A stretch of 64,000 bases of DNA from Sodalinema lacuna_A (lineage in GTDB: Bacteria; Cyanobacteriota; Cyanobacteriia; Cyanobacteriales; Geitlerinemataceae). A program made the translations under genes and the position numbers. The notes under the pieces were generated by a model. It did no database searches, was not told where the DNA came from, and was given only the letters and a program-made list of their open reading frames with translations. Location: NCBI GenBank assembly GCA_900149785.2, contig FSSI02000006.1:62001-126000 (forward strand). Reading direction: 5' to 3'. Positions 53,655-62,579 of the stretch are shown here, piece by piece. Each line of letters begins with the position of its first letter. Positions within the stretch are counted from its first letter, which is position 1.

Positions 53655-56090
53655 CTAACTCCGTAGTTCTACCTTGAACTTCTTGACGATCGCATCGCGC
53701 ACCTTCTGATGAGCGGTATCGACCTCCTTATCCTTGAGCGTGCGATCGCCGGCCCGATACACCAGACGAAACGCCAAACTACGCTGACCCTCAGGAACCG
53801 ACTCACCACGATACTCATCAAACAGTTCCACAGACTCCAACAACTTACCCCCAGCCCGACTCATGGCTTTTTCTAACTCCAAGACTTCGGCATCAATGGG
53901 AGCGAAAAAGGCTAAATCGCGATCGCTGGCCGGGAACGTCGAAAACGGGTTGAACTTAGGAACCTGACTCGATGGGAGTGCTTCTAGGAGTAGACTTAAC
54001 TCCAACTCGAACACATAGACCTCATCGGGGAGTTCACGATCTTGACGCAACTGGGGATGAAGCTGGCCAAAGCGTCCCAATTGACGACCCCGCAACCAAA
54101 TCGAGGCGGTGCGTCCAGGATGCAATCGTTCATCTCCTGCATCGGCTTGATAGTAAACCGTTAAGCCTAGGCGATCGAACACTCCTTGTAACACCCCCTT
54201 GGCTTCAAACCAAGACATCGGTTGTTGCTTCCCAGACCGTAACCAACGTCCCTGAGTGCGATCGCCCCCAAGAATCCCCGCCACCAGGTTTTTCTCCTGG
54301 TACGTCTGTTCCTCTTTCCAGAAAACTCGCCCAATCTCAAACCCATTGAGCGCCCCATTTCCCTGTTTCAAGTTGTACTCAAACGCATCAATCATCCCTG
54401 GGAGAAGTTCCGTTCGTAGGGCGGAATACTCAGCAAAGAGGGGATTTCCTAGACAAATTTGTTGCTCTTGTGTGGGTTTCACCAGAGAATAGTGGATCAA
54501 CTCGGTCAAACCTGCCCCCCGTAGGGCTTCCCGTAATTGTCCGGTTAGGGCAAATTCTGGGGAAAGTTGGCCCAGAGTTCCCTGTTTGGGCAGCGTTTCG
54601 CAGAAGTTATCGTAGCCATAGAGACGGGCGATTTCTTCAATTAAATCGATTTCCCGTTCAATATCCCGGCGACGGTAGGGAGGAACCTGCACCGTCCAAA
54701 CTCCTGTTTCCTCCGTGGGAGCGACGCCAAAGTTGAGGCGTTCCAGGATTTGCTTCATATCCGCTTCCGGGAGATCACCCACCTCATCCCCGAGATGCAC
54801 CGGACCGAGAACCTGACGCACCCGGGCCACTCGTAGCGTGAGCGTTTGAGACAAATCGGGGCGAGAATCGGCCTTGGCTTGGGCCACCGGGGTTCCGCCC
54901 GCTAATTCGCTGATCAGGGCGATCGCCCGTTGACAGGCGGTTTCTAACTCCGCGAAGTTTACCCCCCGTTCATAACGCGAGGAGGACTCGCTACGGAGAT
55001 TCTGAGCGCGAGAGGAACGACGCACGGCGACAGGGTCAAAGAGGGCGGCCTCTAAGACCAGATTGGTGGTTCCTGCATGGACTTCGCTGTCTGCCCCTCC
55101 CATGACTCCGGCGAGGGCCACGGGGCGGTCATTGGCGGTAATCAGCAGATTGGTCTCCTCCAGGGTTCGTTCCTGGCCATCGAGGGTGGTCAGGGTTTCC
55201 TCATCTTTGGTGTAACGAACCCCGATTGTTAGGGAATCTTGACCGGTGAGCTGTTGCAGGCGATCGCGATCGAAGGCGTGCAACGGCTGTCCCCATTCCA
55301 ACATCACATAGTTGGTAATATCCACCACATTATTAATGGGGCGCACGCCAGCCGCTTGTAGTCGTTGTTGCAGCCAGTCCGGCGAGGGGGCGATCGTGAC
55401 TCCCTCAATCATCGTACCGATATAGGCCGGACACGCTTTGTTTTGAGCGACATCAACTGTCAGAGACTCCCTCGGCGCAATCTCAGCCACGTCCACCTGG
55501 GGTAACTTCAGGTTATCCCCCGTCAACGCCGCCACTTCCCGGGCCACACCGACCATACTCAGAGCATCGGCTCGGTTAGCCGTGGCCGTTAGGTCTAAAA
55601 TTGAGTCATCGAGTCCCAGAAACGGTCGCGCATCGGCGCCAATCTTGCCCTGGAACTCCTCATCATTGCCCTCGGCGAAGATATGAATGCCATCAATCTC
55701 GGAAGTTAACCCCACTTCCTCTAGGGAGCAAATCATGCCGTTAGAGGGGACGCCCCGCAGTTTGGTGGGTTTAATCTTGAGATCCACTTGAGGCAGCTTC
55801 GTGCCGATGGTAGCCACCGGAACGTAGATATTTGCCTGAGCATTCGGCGCTCCACAGACAATCTGTTGCGGTTCACCGCTGCCGATATCGACTTGACACA
55901 CCCGCAGCTTATCGGCGTTAGGATGCGGCTCGATGCCCACAATGTGACCGATCACCACCCCATCGGCCCAGGTGCTGCGCTCTTCAATCTCCTCCACTTC
56001 AAACCCCGCCATAGTGAGGCGATGGGCCAGGTCATCCGCAGTTAGATCAATGTTAATGAGGGTTCGCAACCAGTTGAGTGAGATACGCAC
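53655..56090 (-). CDS. pheT: Phenylalanyl-tRNA synthetase beta subunit
   Basis: The beta chain of PheRS, 811 residues from the GTG start (VRISLNWLRTLINIDLT). An upstream ATG would add 32 unrelated residues and is rejected. The order is EMAP-like tRNA-binding domain (about residues 38-150), B3/B4 editing domain, B5 domain, catalytic-like core, and the C-terminal anticodon-binding FDX-ACB domain (ASDRDLAFFAPIDAEVLELE). The alpha subunit pheS is not in the window. Confidence 0.95.
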   Translation of the reverse strand: MRISLNWLRTLINIDLTADDLAHRLTMAGFEVEEIEERSTWADGVVIGHIVGIEPHPNADKLRVCQVDIGSGEPQQIVCGAPNAQANIYVPVATIGTKLPQVDLKIKPTKLRGVPSNGMICSLEEVGLTSEIDGIHIFAEGNDEEFQGKIGADARPFLGLDDSILDLTATANRADALSMVGVAREVAALTGDNLKLPQVDVAEIAPRESLTVDVAQNKACPAYIGTMIEGVTIAPSPDWLQQRLQAAGVRPINNVVDITNYVMLEWGQPLHAFDRDRLQQLTGQDSLTIGVRYTKDEETLTTLDGQERTLEETNLLITANDRPVALAGVMGGADSEVHAGTTNLVLEAALFDPVAVRRSSRAQNLRSESSSRYERGVNFAELETACQRAIALISELAGGTPVAQAKADSRPDLSQTLTLRVARVRQVLGPVHLGDEVGDLPEADMKQILERLNFGVAPTEETGVWTVQVPPYRRRDIEREIDLIEEIARLYGYDNFCETLPKQGTLGQLSPEFALTGQLREALRGAGLTELIHYSLVKPTQEQQICLGNPLFAEYSALRTELLPGMIDAFEYNLKQGNGALNGFEIGRVFWKEEQTYQEKNLVAGILGGDRTQGRWLRSGKQQPMSWFEAKGVLQGVFDRLGLTVYYQADAGDERLHPGRTASIWLRGRQLGRFGQLHPQLRQDRELPDEVYVFELELSLLLEALPSSQVPKFNPFSTFPASDRDLAFFAPIDAEVLELEKAMSRAGGKLLESVELFDEYRGESVPEGQRSLAFRLVYRAGDRTLKDKEVDTAHQKVRDAIVKKFKVELRS

Positions 56091-56171
56091 AGTTGATGCC
56101 TTGTTCGACGAAGTGTTTAGCTCGTCTATTCTACCTAAAATCCGCCTGCCAAATCTGAACCGCTGTCCCAG

Positions 56172-56207
56172 CAAAAAAAACCTCACTTACATTGAATTGA
56201 AGTGAGG
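56172..56207 (-). terminator. Rho-independent terminator of glnA
   Basis: An 8-bp perfect stem CCTCACTT/AAGTGAGG followed on the minus strand by eight Ts. It lies about 50 bp after the glnA stop. Confidence 0.9.
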
Positions 56208-56257
56208 GAATTCTATCTGGTGGTGATGAGAGTTACTGAACCATGACTAAGGCGAGC

Positions 56258-57679
56258 TTAGGCATCGTAGTAGAGCATGTACTCGAAGGGATGGGGACGT
56301 AGGCGAATGGGGTTGACTTCGTTATCGAGCTTGTAGGTGATGTAGTTGTCGATAAAGTCTTCGGTGAATACGCCACCTTTGGTCAAGAACTCGCTGTCAT
56401 GAGCCAATGCACTTAACGCACCTTCGAGAGAACCCGGAGTCGAGGGAATCTTGCTCAGTTCTTCAGGACTGAGTTCGTAGATATCCACATCTAGGGCTTC
56501 GCCGGGGTCGATTTTGTTCTGAATCCCATCGAGACCTGCCATCAGCATAGCGGCAAAGCCAAGATAGGGGTTAGAACTCGCATCGGGGCAACGGAACTCA
56601 ATCCGTTTGGCTTTGGGATTGGGACCGGTTAAAGGAATCCGAATCGAGGCAGATCGGTTTCCTTGAGAGTAGGCCAAGTTTACGGGTGCTTCAAACCCAG
56701 GAACCAGACGTTTGTAGGAGTTCAAGGAAGGGTTGGTGAAAGCCAAGACCGCTGGAGCGTGTTTCAGTAGACCGCCGATGAAGTATAAGGCTAAGTCACT
56801 GAGATCCGCGTAGTTATCACCGAAGAAGAGGGGTTGTCCGTCTTTCCAGATGGACATATGAGTGTGCATCCCGCTCCCGTTGTCATTGAAGACGGGTTTA
56901 GGCATGAAGGTGGCGGATTTGCCGTATTTGCGAGCCACGTTCTTGACGACGTATTTGTAGGTCATGACGTTGTCCGCCGCACTGATCAGGTCCGTGAAGC
57001 GAATCCCCAGTTCACATTGACCGGCGGTTCCCACTTCATGGTGATGTTTCTCAATGGGAACTCCACAACGCCCCATGGTCAAGAGCATTTCTGTGCGGAT
57101 GTCTTGTAGGGTATCCGACGGTCCGACGGGGAAGTAACCGCGCTTGTAGCCCGTTTTGAAGCCGAGGTTGCCCCCTTCTTCATGGCGTCCAGAGTTCCAC
57201 ATCCCCTCAGTGGAATCGACGTGGTAGTAGCCTTCATGTTCGTTCTGGGCGTAGCGAACATCGTCGAAGATAAAGAATTCTGGCTCGGGTCCGCAGAAGA
57301 CGGTATCACCGATCCCAGTCGATTGCAGATACTGCAAGGCTCGATCCGCTAGGGAACGGGGATCACGCTCATACCACTCGCCGGTACGGGGTTCTTTGAT
57401 GGAACAGACCATGCTCAGCGTGGGGGTGTCCATGAAGGGATCCAACCAGGCCGTGCTCGGATCTGGCACCATAGACATATCGGAGGCGTTGATCGCTTTC
57501 CAGCCCCGAATACTCGAGCCATCAAAGGCAATCCCTTCATCAAAGGATTCTTCTTCAACGAGGCTGCGGTGGAACGTGCAGTGCTGCCAAATTCCGAACA
57601 GATCAACAAACTTCAGGTCAATCAGTTCGATGTTCTCACCCTGAATCATGTTCAGGACGTCTTGTGGCGTTTCAGGCAT
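56258..57679 (-). CDS. glnA: Glutamine synthetase type I
   Basis: Joins ammonium and glutamate, the first step of nitrogen assimilation, 473 residues, full length. Motifs are VDLFGIWQHCTFH, DGSSIRGWKAI, the ATP/ammonium site segment GSGMHTHMSIWKDG and FTNPSLNSYKRLVPGFEAP. The adenylylation-site region has DIYELSPEELSK in place of the enterobacterial NLY motif, in line with cyanobacterial enzymes being controlled by inactivating factors instead. It is under an NtcA-type promoter and ends at a clear terminator. Confidence 0.97.
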   Translation of the reverse strand: MPETPQDVLNMIQGENIELIDLKFVDLFGIWQHCTFHRSLVEEESFDEGIAFDGSSIRGWKAINASDMSMVPDPSTAWLDPFMDTPTLSMVCSIKEPRTGEWYERDPRSLADRALQYLQSTGIGDTVFCGPEPEFFIFDDVRYAQNEHEGYYHVDSTEGMWNSGRHEEGGNLGFKTGYKRGYFPVGPSDTLQDIRTEMLLTMGRCGVPIEKHHHEVGTAGQCELGIRFTDLISAADNVMTYKYVVKNVARKYGKSATFMPKPVFNDNGSGMHTHMSIWKDGQPLFFGDNYADLSDLALYFIGGLLKHAPAVLAFTNPSLNSYKRLVPGFEAPVNLAYSQGNRSASIRIPLTGPNPKAKRIEFRCPDASSNPYLGFAAMLMAGLDGIQNKIDPGEALDVDIYELSPEELSKIPSTPGSLEGALSALAHDSEFLTKGGVFTEDFIDNYITYKLDNEVNPIRLRPHPFEYMLYYDA

Positions 57680-58069
57680 GGGTTACTTCTCCCTATAATC
57701 GCGAAAATCGTTGGAGTTTGCCAGTAGTTGCTTTTCCGGACGGTACGTGGAAGACGCACACAGGGGTGGGGCTAGGTGCTGACGAATACCTGATTCATCC
57801 TAGGGATTGCTGTGGCGATGATTTGTAATGGTTTATACATTTTTTCGCAAAAATCTCAGAAAGATCCTAGAGACGGCCCGATTTCTAGGATGGAGACCGA
57901 GGATTTATGAAAGATTGTTGAGTTTTCTAAACATTGTGCGGTCAGGACGGAATAATACTATAGGAAGCCGGGTCTAGTGGCTCCCAGTGACCTCCCCCTT
58001 GACGTTCATGTTGGAAGGGTGAGGTAAGCTATAGTCCATCGGTCAATATTTATAACGAAGAGGCATTTC
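57680..58069. other. glnA-apcF divergent intergenic region
   Basis: A 390-bp gap between two divergent genes. It holds the NtcA promoter for glnA. On the plus strand a possible -10 TATAGT (58030-58035) and the ribosome-binding site GAAGAGG lie before apcF. No small open reading frame is convincing. Confidence 0.6.
57797..57838 (-). promoter_or_regulatory. glnA: NtcA-activated promoter of glnA
   Basis: On the minus strand GTA-TAAACCAT-TAC (57825-57838) is a perfect GTA-N8-TAC NtcA box. It is followed after exactly 22 bp by the -10 element TAGGAT (57797-57802), which fits the TAN3T consensus. This is the canonical class II NtcA promoter, so the gene is expected to be activated under nitrogen limitation in response to 2-oxoglutarate. 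The leader before the glnA ATG is over 100 bp. Confidence 0.88.
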
Positions 58070-58576
58070 ATGCAAGACGCAATTACAACGCTGATTAAAA
58101 ACTACGATTCTACGGGCCGCTATCTTGATGGTGTGGCGATCGATCGCCTAAAGTCCTATTTTGAGACCGGTACGGCTCGGGTTCAAGCCGCAGCCCTGAT
58201 TAACGGTCAAGCGGCGGCGGTGGTTAAAGAGGCGGGTTCAACTCTGTTTAATGACCAGCCTGAACTGATTCGCCCCGGTGGGAGTGCCTACACGACTCGT
58301 CGCTATGCGGCTTGTTTGCGGGATATGGACTATTATCTTCGCTATGCCACCTATTCTTGGGTGGCCGGTGATACGGATGTTCTCGATGAACGGGTCTTGA
58401 CGGGGTTGAGAGAAACCTATAATTCTCTCAATGTGGCGATCGGCCCCACGGTCATCGGTATTGGTATCTTGAAAGAGATTGTGAAGGCGAAAGTGGCCGA
58501 CGCTGGTATTGAAACGAGCTTCATTGATGAGCCGTTTGATCACATGATTCGTGAGTTAGGGGAAAAGGATCTCTAA
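58070..58576 (+). CDS. apcF: Allophycocyanin beta-18 subunit (ApcF)
   Basis: A 168-residue phycobilisome core biliprotein that sits next to the core-membrane linker and the terminal emitter. The chromophore-binding Cys82 is in TTRRYAACLRDMDYYLR. Length and the QPFDHM-like ending (EPFDHMIREL) identify ApcF rather than ApcB, which has about 161 residues and a different C-terminus. Position 72, the conserved N-methylasparagine site of beta-type subunits, is serine here (RPGGSAYTT). The gene stands alone; no apcABC genes are nearby. Confidence 0.93.
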   Translation: MQDAITTLIKNYDSTGRYLDGVAIDRLKSYFETGTARVQAAALINGQAAAVVKEAGSTLFNDQPELIRPGGSAYTTRRYAACLRDMDYYLRYATYSWVAGDTDVLDERVLTGLRETYNSLNVAIGPTVIGIGILKEIVKAKVADAGIETSFIDEPFDHMIRELGEKDL

Positions 58577-58595
58577 CCCGCCTGGCGACATTCAC

Positions 58596-58625
58596 TAGGG
58601 GCGTGTCATCCTCGATACGCCCCTA
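58596..58625 (+). terminator. Hairpin after apcF
   Basis: A perfect 9-bp stem TAGGGGCGT/ACGCCCCTA with a 12-base loop, 20 bp after the apcF stop. The following sequence lacks a long T-run, so termination is likely but not certain. Confidence 0.6.
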
Positions 58626-58759
58626 ATTCCATTCTCGCGATTTGTCTACAAAAGGGCTAGTTATAGACAGAACAAAAAAGATGTTTATTTTAATTAAACC
58701 CCCTGTTTTGTGAAGGTTTAGCTGTTATTGAACGTCCAAATTAAACTGTCTATTTTTAA

Positions 58760-60022
58760 CTAACCCATAATGCTCTGAAAGAAGTTAATGGTGTCCGTGA
58801 GACTGGCGATAAAGGTGTCAATCTCGGCATGGGTGTTGTAGAAGTAGAAACTGGCCCGGGCCGTTGAGGTTTGTTGCAGCAGTTTGTGCAACGGCTGGGT
58901 GCAGTGATGTCCCGTGCGAATCGCCACTCCAGACTCGTCGAGGAGGGTTGAGAGGTCGTTGGCATGGACATCGGCTGAGGTGAAGGAGGCTAAGGCGGCC
59001 CGTCCGCTGCCGTCGGCTTGGGGTTTGGGTCCGTAGAGGGTTAGGCCCGGGACTGTGGCCAGTTTGTCGTAGAGATAGCGGCAGAGTTCATGTTCATAGT
59101 CGGCGATCGCCTCCATACCAATCTCCGTCAGATAATCGATCGCCGCCCCCAGGGCGATCGCCTCGCCAATCGCCGGGGTTCCCGCTTCAAACTTATGGGG
59201 AAGTTCAGCGCAGGTGAAGGAGTCGAGTTCGACATCTGCAATCATTTCCCCACCGCCGAGAAATGGCGGCATCGACTCTAATAACGCCAATTTGCCATAG
59301 AGAAAGCCAATCCCTGTCGGCGCACACATTTTATGGCCTGAGGCCACCAGCCAGTCACAATCGATATCTTGTACATCGATGGGCATATGAGGCACACTCT
59401 GACAGGCATCAATGAGAACCTTGGCCCCCTGCCGATGAGCCAGTTCAGTAATCTCTTTGACGGGGTTAATACAGCCGAGGGTATTGGAGACATGAACCAC
59501 CGCCACCAGTTTCGTCTTCTCGGACAGGAGAGACTGATACTGCTCAAAATCGAACTCCTGAGTCTCCGTCAAGCCGACAAACTTCAACACCGCCCCCGTC
59601 TTTTGGGCCACCATTTGCCAAGGAATGAGGTTGCTGTGGTGTTCCATCACCGACAGGATAATCTCATCCCCCGCCTGGAGGTGATTCAATCCCCAAGAAT
59701 AGGCCACCAGGTTAATCGCTTCACTGGCATTGCGGGTGAAGACGATTTCATTGCGAGATTGGGCGTTGATGAAGGGGACGATTTTATCCCGAGTTCCCTC
59801 ATAGTTATCCGTAGCCCTGGCACTGAGGGCGTGAACACCACGATGGACATTGGAGTTATCCCGACTGTAGTAGTGAGATAAGGCATCAATGACCGCTTTG
59901 GGCTTTTGAGAGGTAGCGGCGTTATCCAGATACACCAGAGGCTTACCATTGACCTCCTGATGCAGAATCGGGAAGTCGGCGCGGGTGCGATCGGCTAGGG
60001 TTCGGGCAGTGGCGAGGGTCAT
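58760..60022 (-). CDS. sufS: Cysteine desulfurase SufS
   Basis: A PLP enzyme of 420 residues that removes sulfur from cysteine for Fe-S cluster assembly. The start MTLATARTLADRTRADFPIL is chosen over an in-frame ATG 30 bp upstream, whose extra ten residues come from an intergenic ggcaata repeat. The PLP lysine lies in WLVASGHKMCAPTGIGF and the persulfide cysteine in VAIRTGHHCTQPL. It is the last gene of the sufBCDS operon and probably works with a SufE-type acceptor encoded elsewhere. Confidence 0.95.
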   Translation of the reverse strand: MTLATARTLADRTRADFPILHQEVNGKPLVYLDNAATSQKPKAVIDALSHYYSRDNSNVHRGVHALSARATDNYEGTRDKIVPFINAQSRNEIVFTRNASEAINLVAYSWGLNHLQAGDEIILSVMEHHSNLIPWQMVAQKTGAVLKFVGLTETQEFDFEQYQSLLSEKTKLVAVVHVSNTLGCINPVKEITELAHRQGAKVLIDACQSVPHMPIDVQDIDCDWLVASGHKMCAPTGIGFLYGKLALLESMPPFLGGGEMIADVELDSFTCAELPHKFEAGTPAIGEAIALGAAIDYLTEIGMEAIADYEHELCRYLYDKLATVPGLTLYGPKPQADGSGRAALASFTSADVHANDLSTLLDESGVAIRTGHHCTQPLHKLLQQTSTARASFYFYNTHAEIDTFIASLTDTINFFQSIMG

Positions 60023-60111
60023 AGGGGGAAGAAGGCAATAGGCAATAGGCAATCGGCAACAGGCAAGCTAGCAATAGGGATAACCTACTCTTTGCCCATT
60101 ACCTTTACTCA
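60023..60111. repeat. ggcaata-type heptamer repeats between sufD and sufS
   Basis: On the plus strand the gap has ggcaata-ggcaata-ggcaatc-ggcaaca-ggcaa units, a degenerate 7-bp tandem repeat. No other feature is visible. Confidence 0.8.
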
Positions 60112-61449
60112 TTAATAGCTAATGGTGCGACAGGCGACACATTGGGCGATCGCCGTTTGCAGGGATTCAACGGGAATCTGTTGCAGAATCTCAGCGGCGA
60201 AAGCGTCTACCAGCAGGTTTTGGCTAGTGGTTTTGTCTAAACCGCGACTTTGTAGATAAAACACCTCATCGGCTTCGAGTTGACTCACCGTTGCGCCGTG
60301 GCTGCATTTGACGTTATCGGCCACAATCTCTAACTGAGGCTTGGTGTTGACTCGCGCCTTGGGTGACAGCAACAGATTACGGTTGAGTTGGTTGGCGTTG
60401 GTGAGTTGGGCCTTTTTCATGACCACAATCCGGCCATCAAAGACCGCGTGACCTTTATCGCCAACGATGCACTTATGAAGCTGGTTCACAGTGCTGTTGG
60501 GATGGTCGTAAATCACCGTACTGTGACTATCCGAGGTTTGCGCTTTACCAATCAAGGTTAACCCGTTGAGGGTTGTTTCCGTTCCCGGCCCGGTTTGATA
60601 GACATCCAGGTTATGGCGAGACAGTTGGGACCCCAAATTCAGGGTATGACAGGTGTAGCGGCTATCTCGGGCTTGGGTGACGGCTGTTTTACCAATATGG
60701 AAGGCCGATCCGTTATCCCGTTGTAAGCGGACATGGGTGACGTCGGCGTTATCCTCAAGCCAAATTTCACTGACGGCATTATTGAGATAGGCCACCGCTT
60801 GAGCGTCGGGACAGCCTTCAACGGTTGAGAGATGTTCTTCGACTAGAGTGAGGTGACTATTGGCCTCAGCCACCACCAAACAGCGAGGTTGCGTCAACAT
60901 CGCTTGTTCACCGGGAACGGAGACGAACAACAGTTGTAGGGGGGTCTCCAGTACCGTTCCACGACGGAGCCAGATCACGGCGACATCTTGGAAACTGGCA
61001 TTGTTTAGGGCGGTGAAGACATCTTCCTGGCCCGGTTGTTTGGCGAGGTAGTTCTCTAGCTTGGCTTTTTGCTCGGGAGGAAGTTCCCCGAGGTTCCCAG
61101 CATAGAGTCCCTCGGGTAAGCCTTGGCGGTTCGAGAGGCGATCGCGGTAGACCCCATTCACGAAGACGAGGCGACTCTCGGGGGCTTCACGAAGTAGGTT
61201 GATTTCGATTTGCTGCAACTCTACCTCGGGGGAGGGTGCGGCGGTAAATTCAACCTGAGTCAGTTGGGATAAGTCGGTGAAGCGCCAGGCCTCATCGCGG
61301 GTGGTGGGGAGGGTCAGTTCGTCGAGGCGGGCCTGGTGGCGATCGCGAATTGGGTTAAGAATCGCCCCATCACTCACCACCGGCTGACGCAGCTTCACCA
61401 ACTCAGCTAAGGAGGTGACGTTGTTTTTGGTGATTGTCTCTAAACTCAT
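60112..61449 (-). CDS. sufD: Fe-S assembly protein SufD
   Basis: Scaffold component of the SufBC2D complex, 445 residues. It has a divergent N-terminal helical region (about residues 1-120) and the beta-helix core with GLTLIGKAQTSDSHSTVIYDH, KCSHGATVSQLEADEVFYLQSRG and the C-terminal LVDAFAAEIL. It lies 6 bp after sufC, so the two are tightly coupled. Confidence 0.95.
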   Translation of the reverse strand: MSLETITKNNVTSLAELVKLRQPVVSDGAILNPIRDRHQARLDELTLPTTRDEAWRFTDLSQLTQVEFTAAPSPEVELQQIEINLLREAPESRLVFVNGVYRDRLSNRQGLPEGLYAGNLGELPPEQKAKLENYLAKQPGQEDVFTALNNASFQDVAVIWLRRGTVLETPLQLLFVSVPGEQAMLTQPRCLVVAEANSHLTLVEEHLSTVEGCPDAQAVAYLNNAVSEIWLEDNADVTHVRLQRDNGSAFHIGKTAVTQARDSRYTCHTLNLGSQLSRHNLDVYQTGPGTETTLNGLTLIGKAQTSDSHSTVIYDHPNSTVNQLHKCIVGDKGHAVFDGRIVVMKKAQLTNANQLNRNLLLSPKARVNTKPQLEIVADNVKCSHGATVSQLEADEVFYLQSRGLDKTTSQNLLVDAFAAEILQQIPVESLQTAIAQCVACRTISY

Positions 61450-61455
61450 AATGCC

Positions 61456-62241
61456 TTATACCCCTACTGCTGCAAATTCGGCGATCGCCCAATCGTAACC
61501 CTGTTCTTCGAGTTTCAGGGCTAAATCCTTGCCGCCAGTGGTCAAAATCCGTCCATCATACATAATATGGACAAAATCGGGAATAATGTAGTCGAGCAAC
61601 CGTTGATAGTGGGTAATCATCAGGGTGCAATTATCCGGTTGCGCCAACTGATTCACACCACCAGCCACGGTTTTCAGGGCATCAATATCCAACCCAGAAT
61701 CCGTCTCATCGAGAATTGCCAGAGTGGGTTCTAGCAACGCCATTTGCAAAATCTCATTGCGTTTTTTCTCCCCACCGGAGAAGCCTTCATTCACGCTGCG
61801 ATTGAGAAATTCTGCCCGCATCTTCACGATATCGAGTTTCTCCTCGACCAAATCCTCAAAATCAAAGGTATCGATTTCTTCTAAATCTTTAGCTTTGCGA
61901 TGGGAGTTGTACGCGACTCGCAGGAAGTCTAAGTTACTCACTCCAGGAATCTCAATGGGATATTGGAACGCCAAAAATACCCCCGCTGTCGCCCGTTCAT
62001 CCGCTTCGAGTTCTAGCAGATTTTGCCCCTTATACATCACTTCGCCGCTCGTGACTTCGTAATCAGGATGCCCGGCGAGAATCTTAGAAAAGGTACTTTT
62101 TCCTGACCCATTGGGTCCCATAATGGCGTGGATTTCACCCGCCTTAATTTCCAAGTTCAGGTCTTTGAGAATTGGGGTTCCCTCAACAGTTGCATTGAGG
62201 TTTTTGACCGAAAGAATAACGTCGCTATTTTCAACAATCAT
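61456..62241 (-). CDS. sufC: Fe-S assembly ATPase SufC
   Basis: ABC-type ATPase of the SufBC2D scaffold, 261 residues. Walker A is MGPNGSGKSTFSK, the signature is GFSGGEKKRNEILQMALL and Walker B is LAILDETDSGLDIDAL, with LMITHYQRLLDYI containing the switch histidine. It follows sufB after an unusually long 338-bp gap and precedes sufD closely. Confidence 0.96.
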   Translation of the reverse strand: MIVENSDVILSVKNLNATVEGTPILKDLNLEIKAGEIHAIMGPNGSGKSTFSKILAGHPDYEVTSGEVMYKGQNLLELEADERATAGVFLAFQYPIEIPGVSNLDFLRVAYNSHRKAKDLEEIDTFDFEDLVEEKLDIVKMRAEFLNRSVNEGFSGGEKKRNEILQMALLEPTLAILDETDSGLDIDALKTVAGGVNQLAQPDNCTLMITHYQRLLDYIIPDFVHIMYDGRILTTGGKDLALKLEEQGYDWAIAEFAAVGV

Positions 62242-62579
62242 GGTGGTTTAATTCAAAATCGAGGAGGTCGTCCAAATTAGAAGGCTTAATTAAAATTATG
62301 TTAATCGTCTTTTGAAACGCTCTGATGCCTTCTTTTTCCTAAACAACGATGCTGTAGAGATGATTTTTTCTTGGCCCTACCCTGGACTGATTCAGCATCA
62401 TAATCGAGAACCAGGTTAGCAAAAAATGGCATTCAAAACGTGAGTTCTCAGGTCTTCAGGATTTATCGTCAGGATTTAAGGTAATACGCTAAGTTTCTAG
62501 AAAATTAGAACCCTTGCTGTAGGGGCGAACGGCCGTTCGCCCCTACCCAAATTCCTACATTGAAGACCCGAGTTCTTGA
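62242..62579 (-). other. sufB-sufC intergenic region
   Basis: A gap of 338 bp, long for genes of one operon. It contains the palindrome described separately and no convincing open reading frame. A sufC promoter here is possible; I see no clear -10/-35 pair. Confidence 0.5.
62519..62546. repeat. 28-bp perfect palindrome after sufB
   Basis: Both arms are gtaggggcgaacgg and its exact reverse complement with no loop. Palindromes of this type recur in many cyanobacterial genomes. It lies 33 bp after the sufB stop and may form a transcript hairpin. A related degenerate copy is at 48162-48183. Confidence 0.92.
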
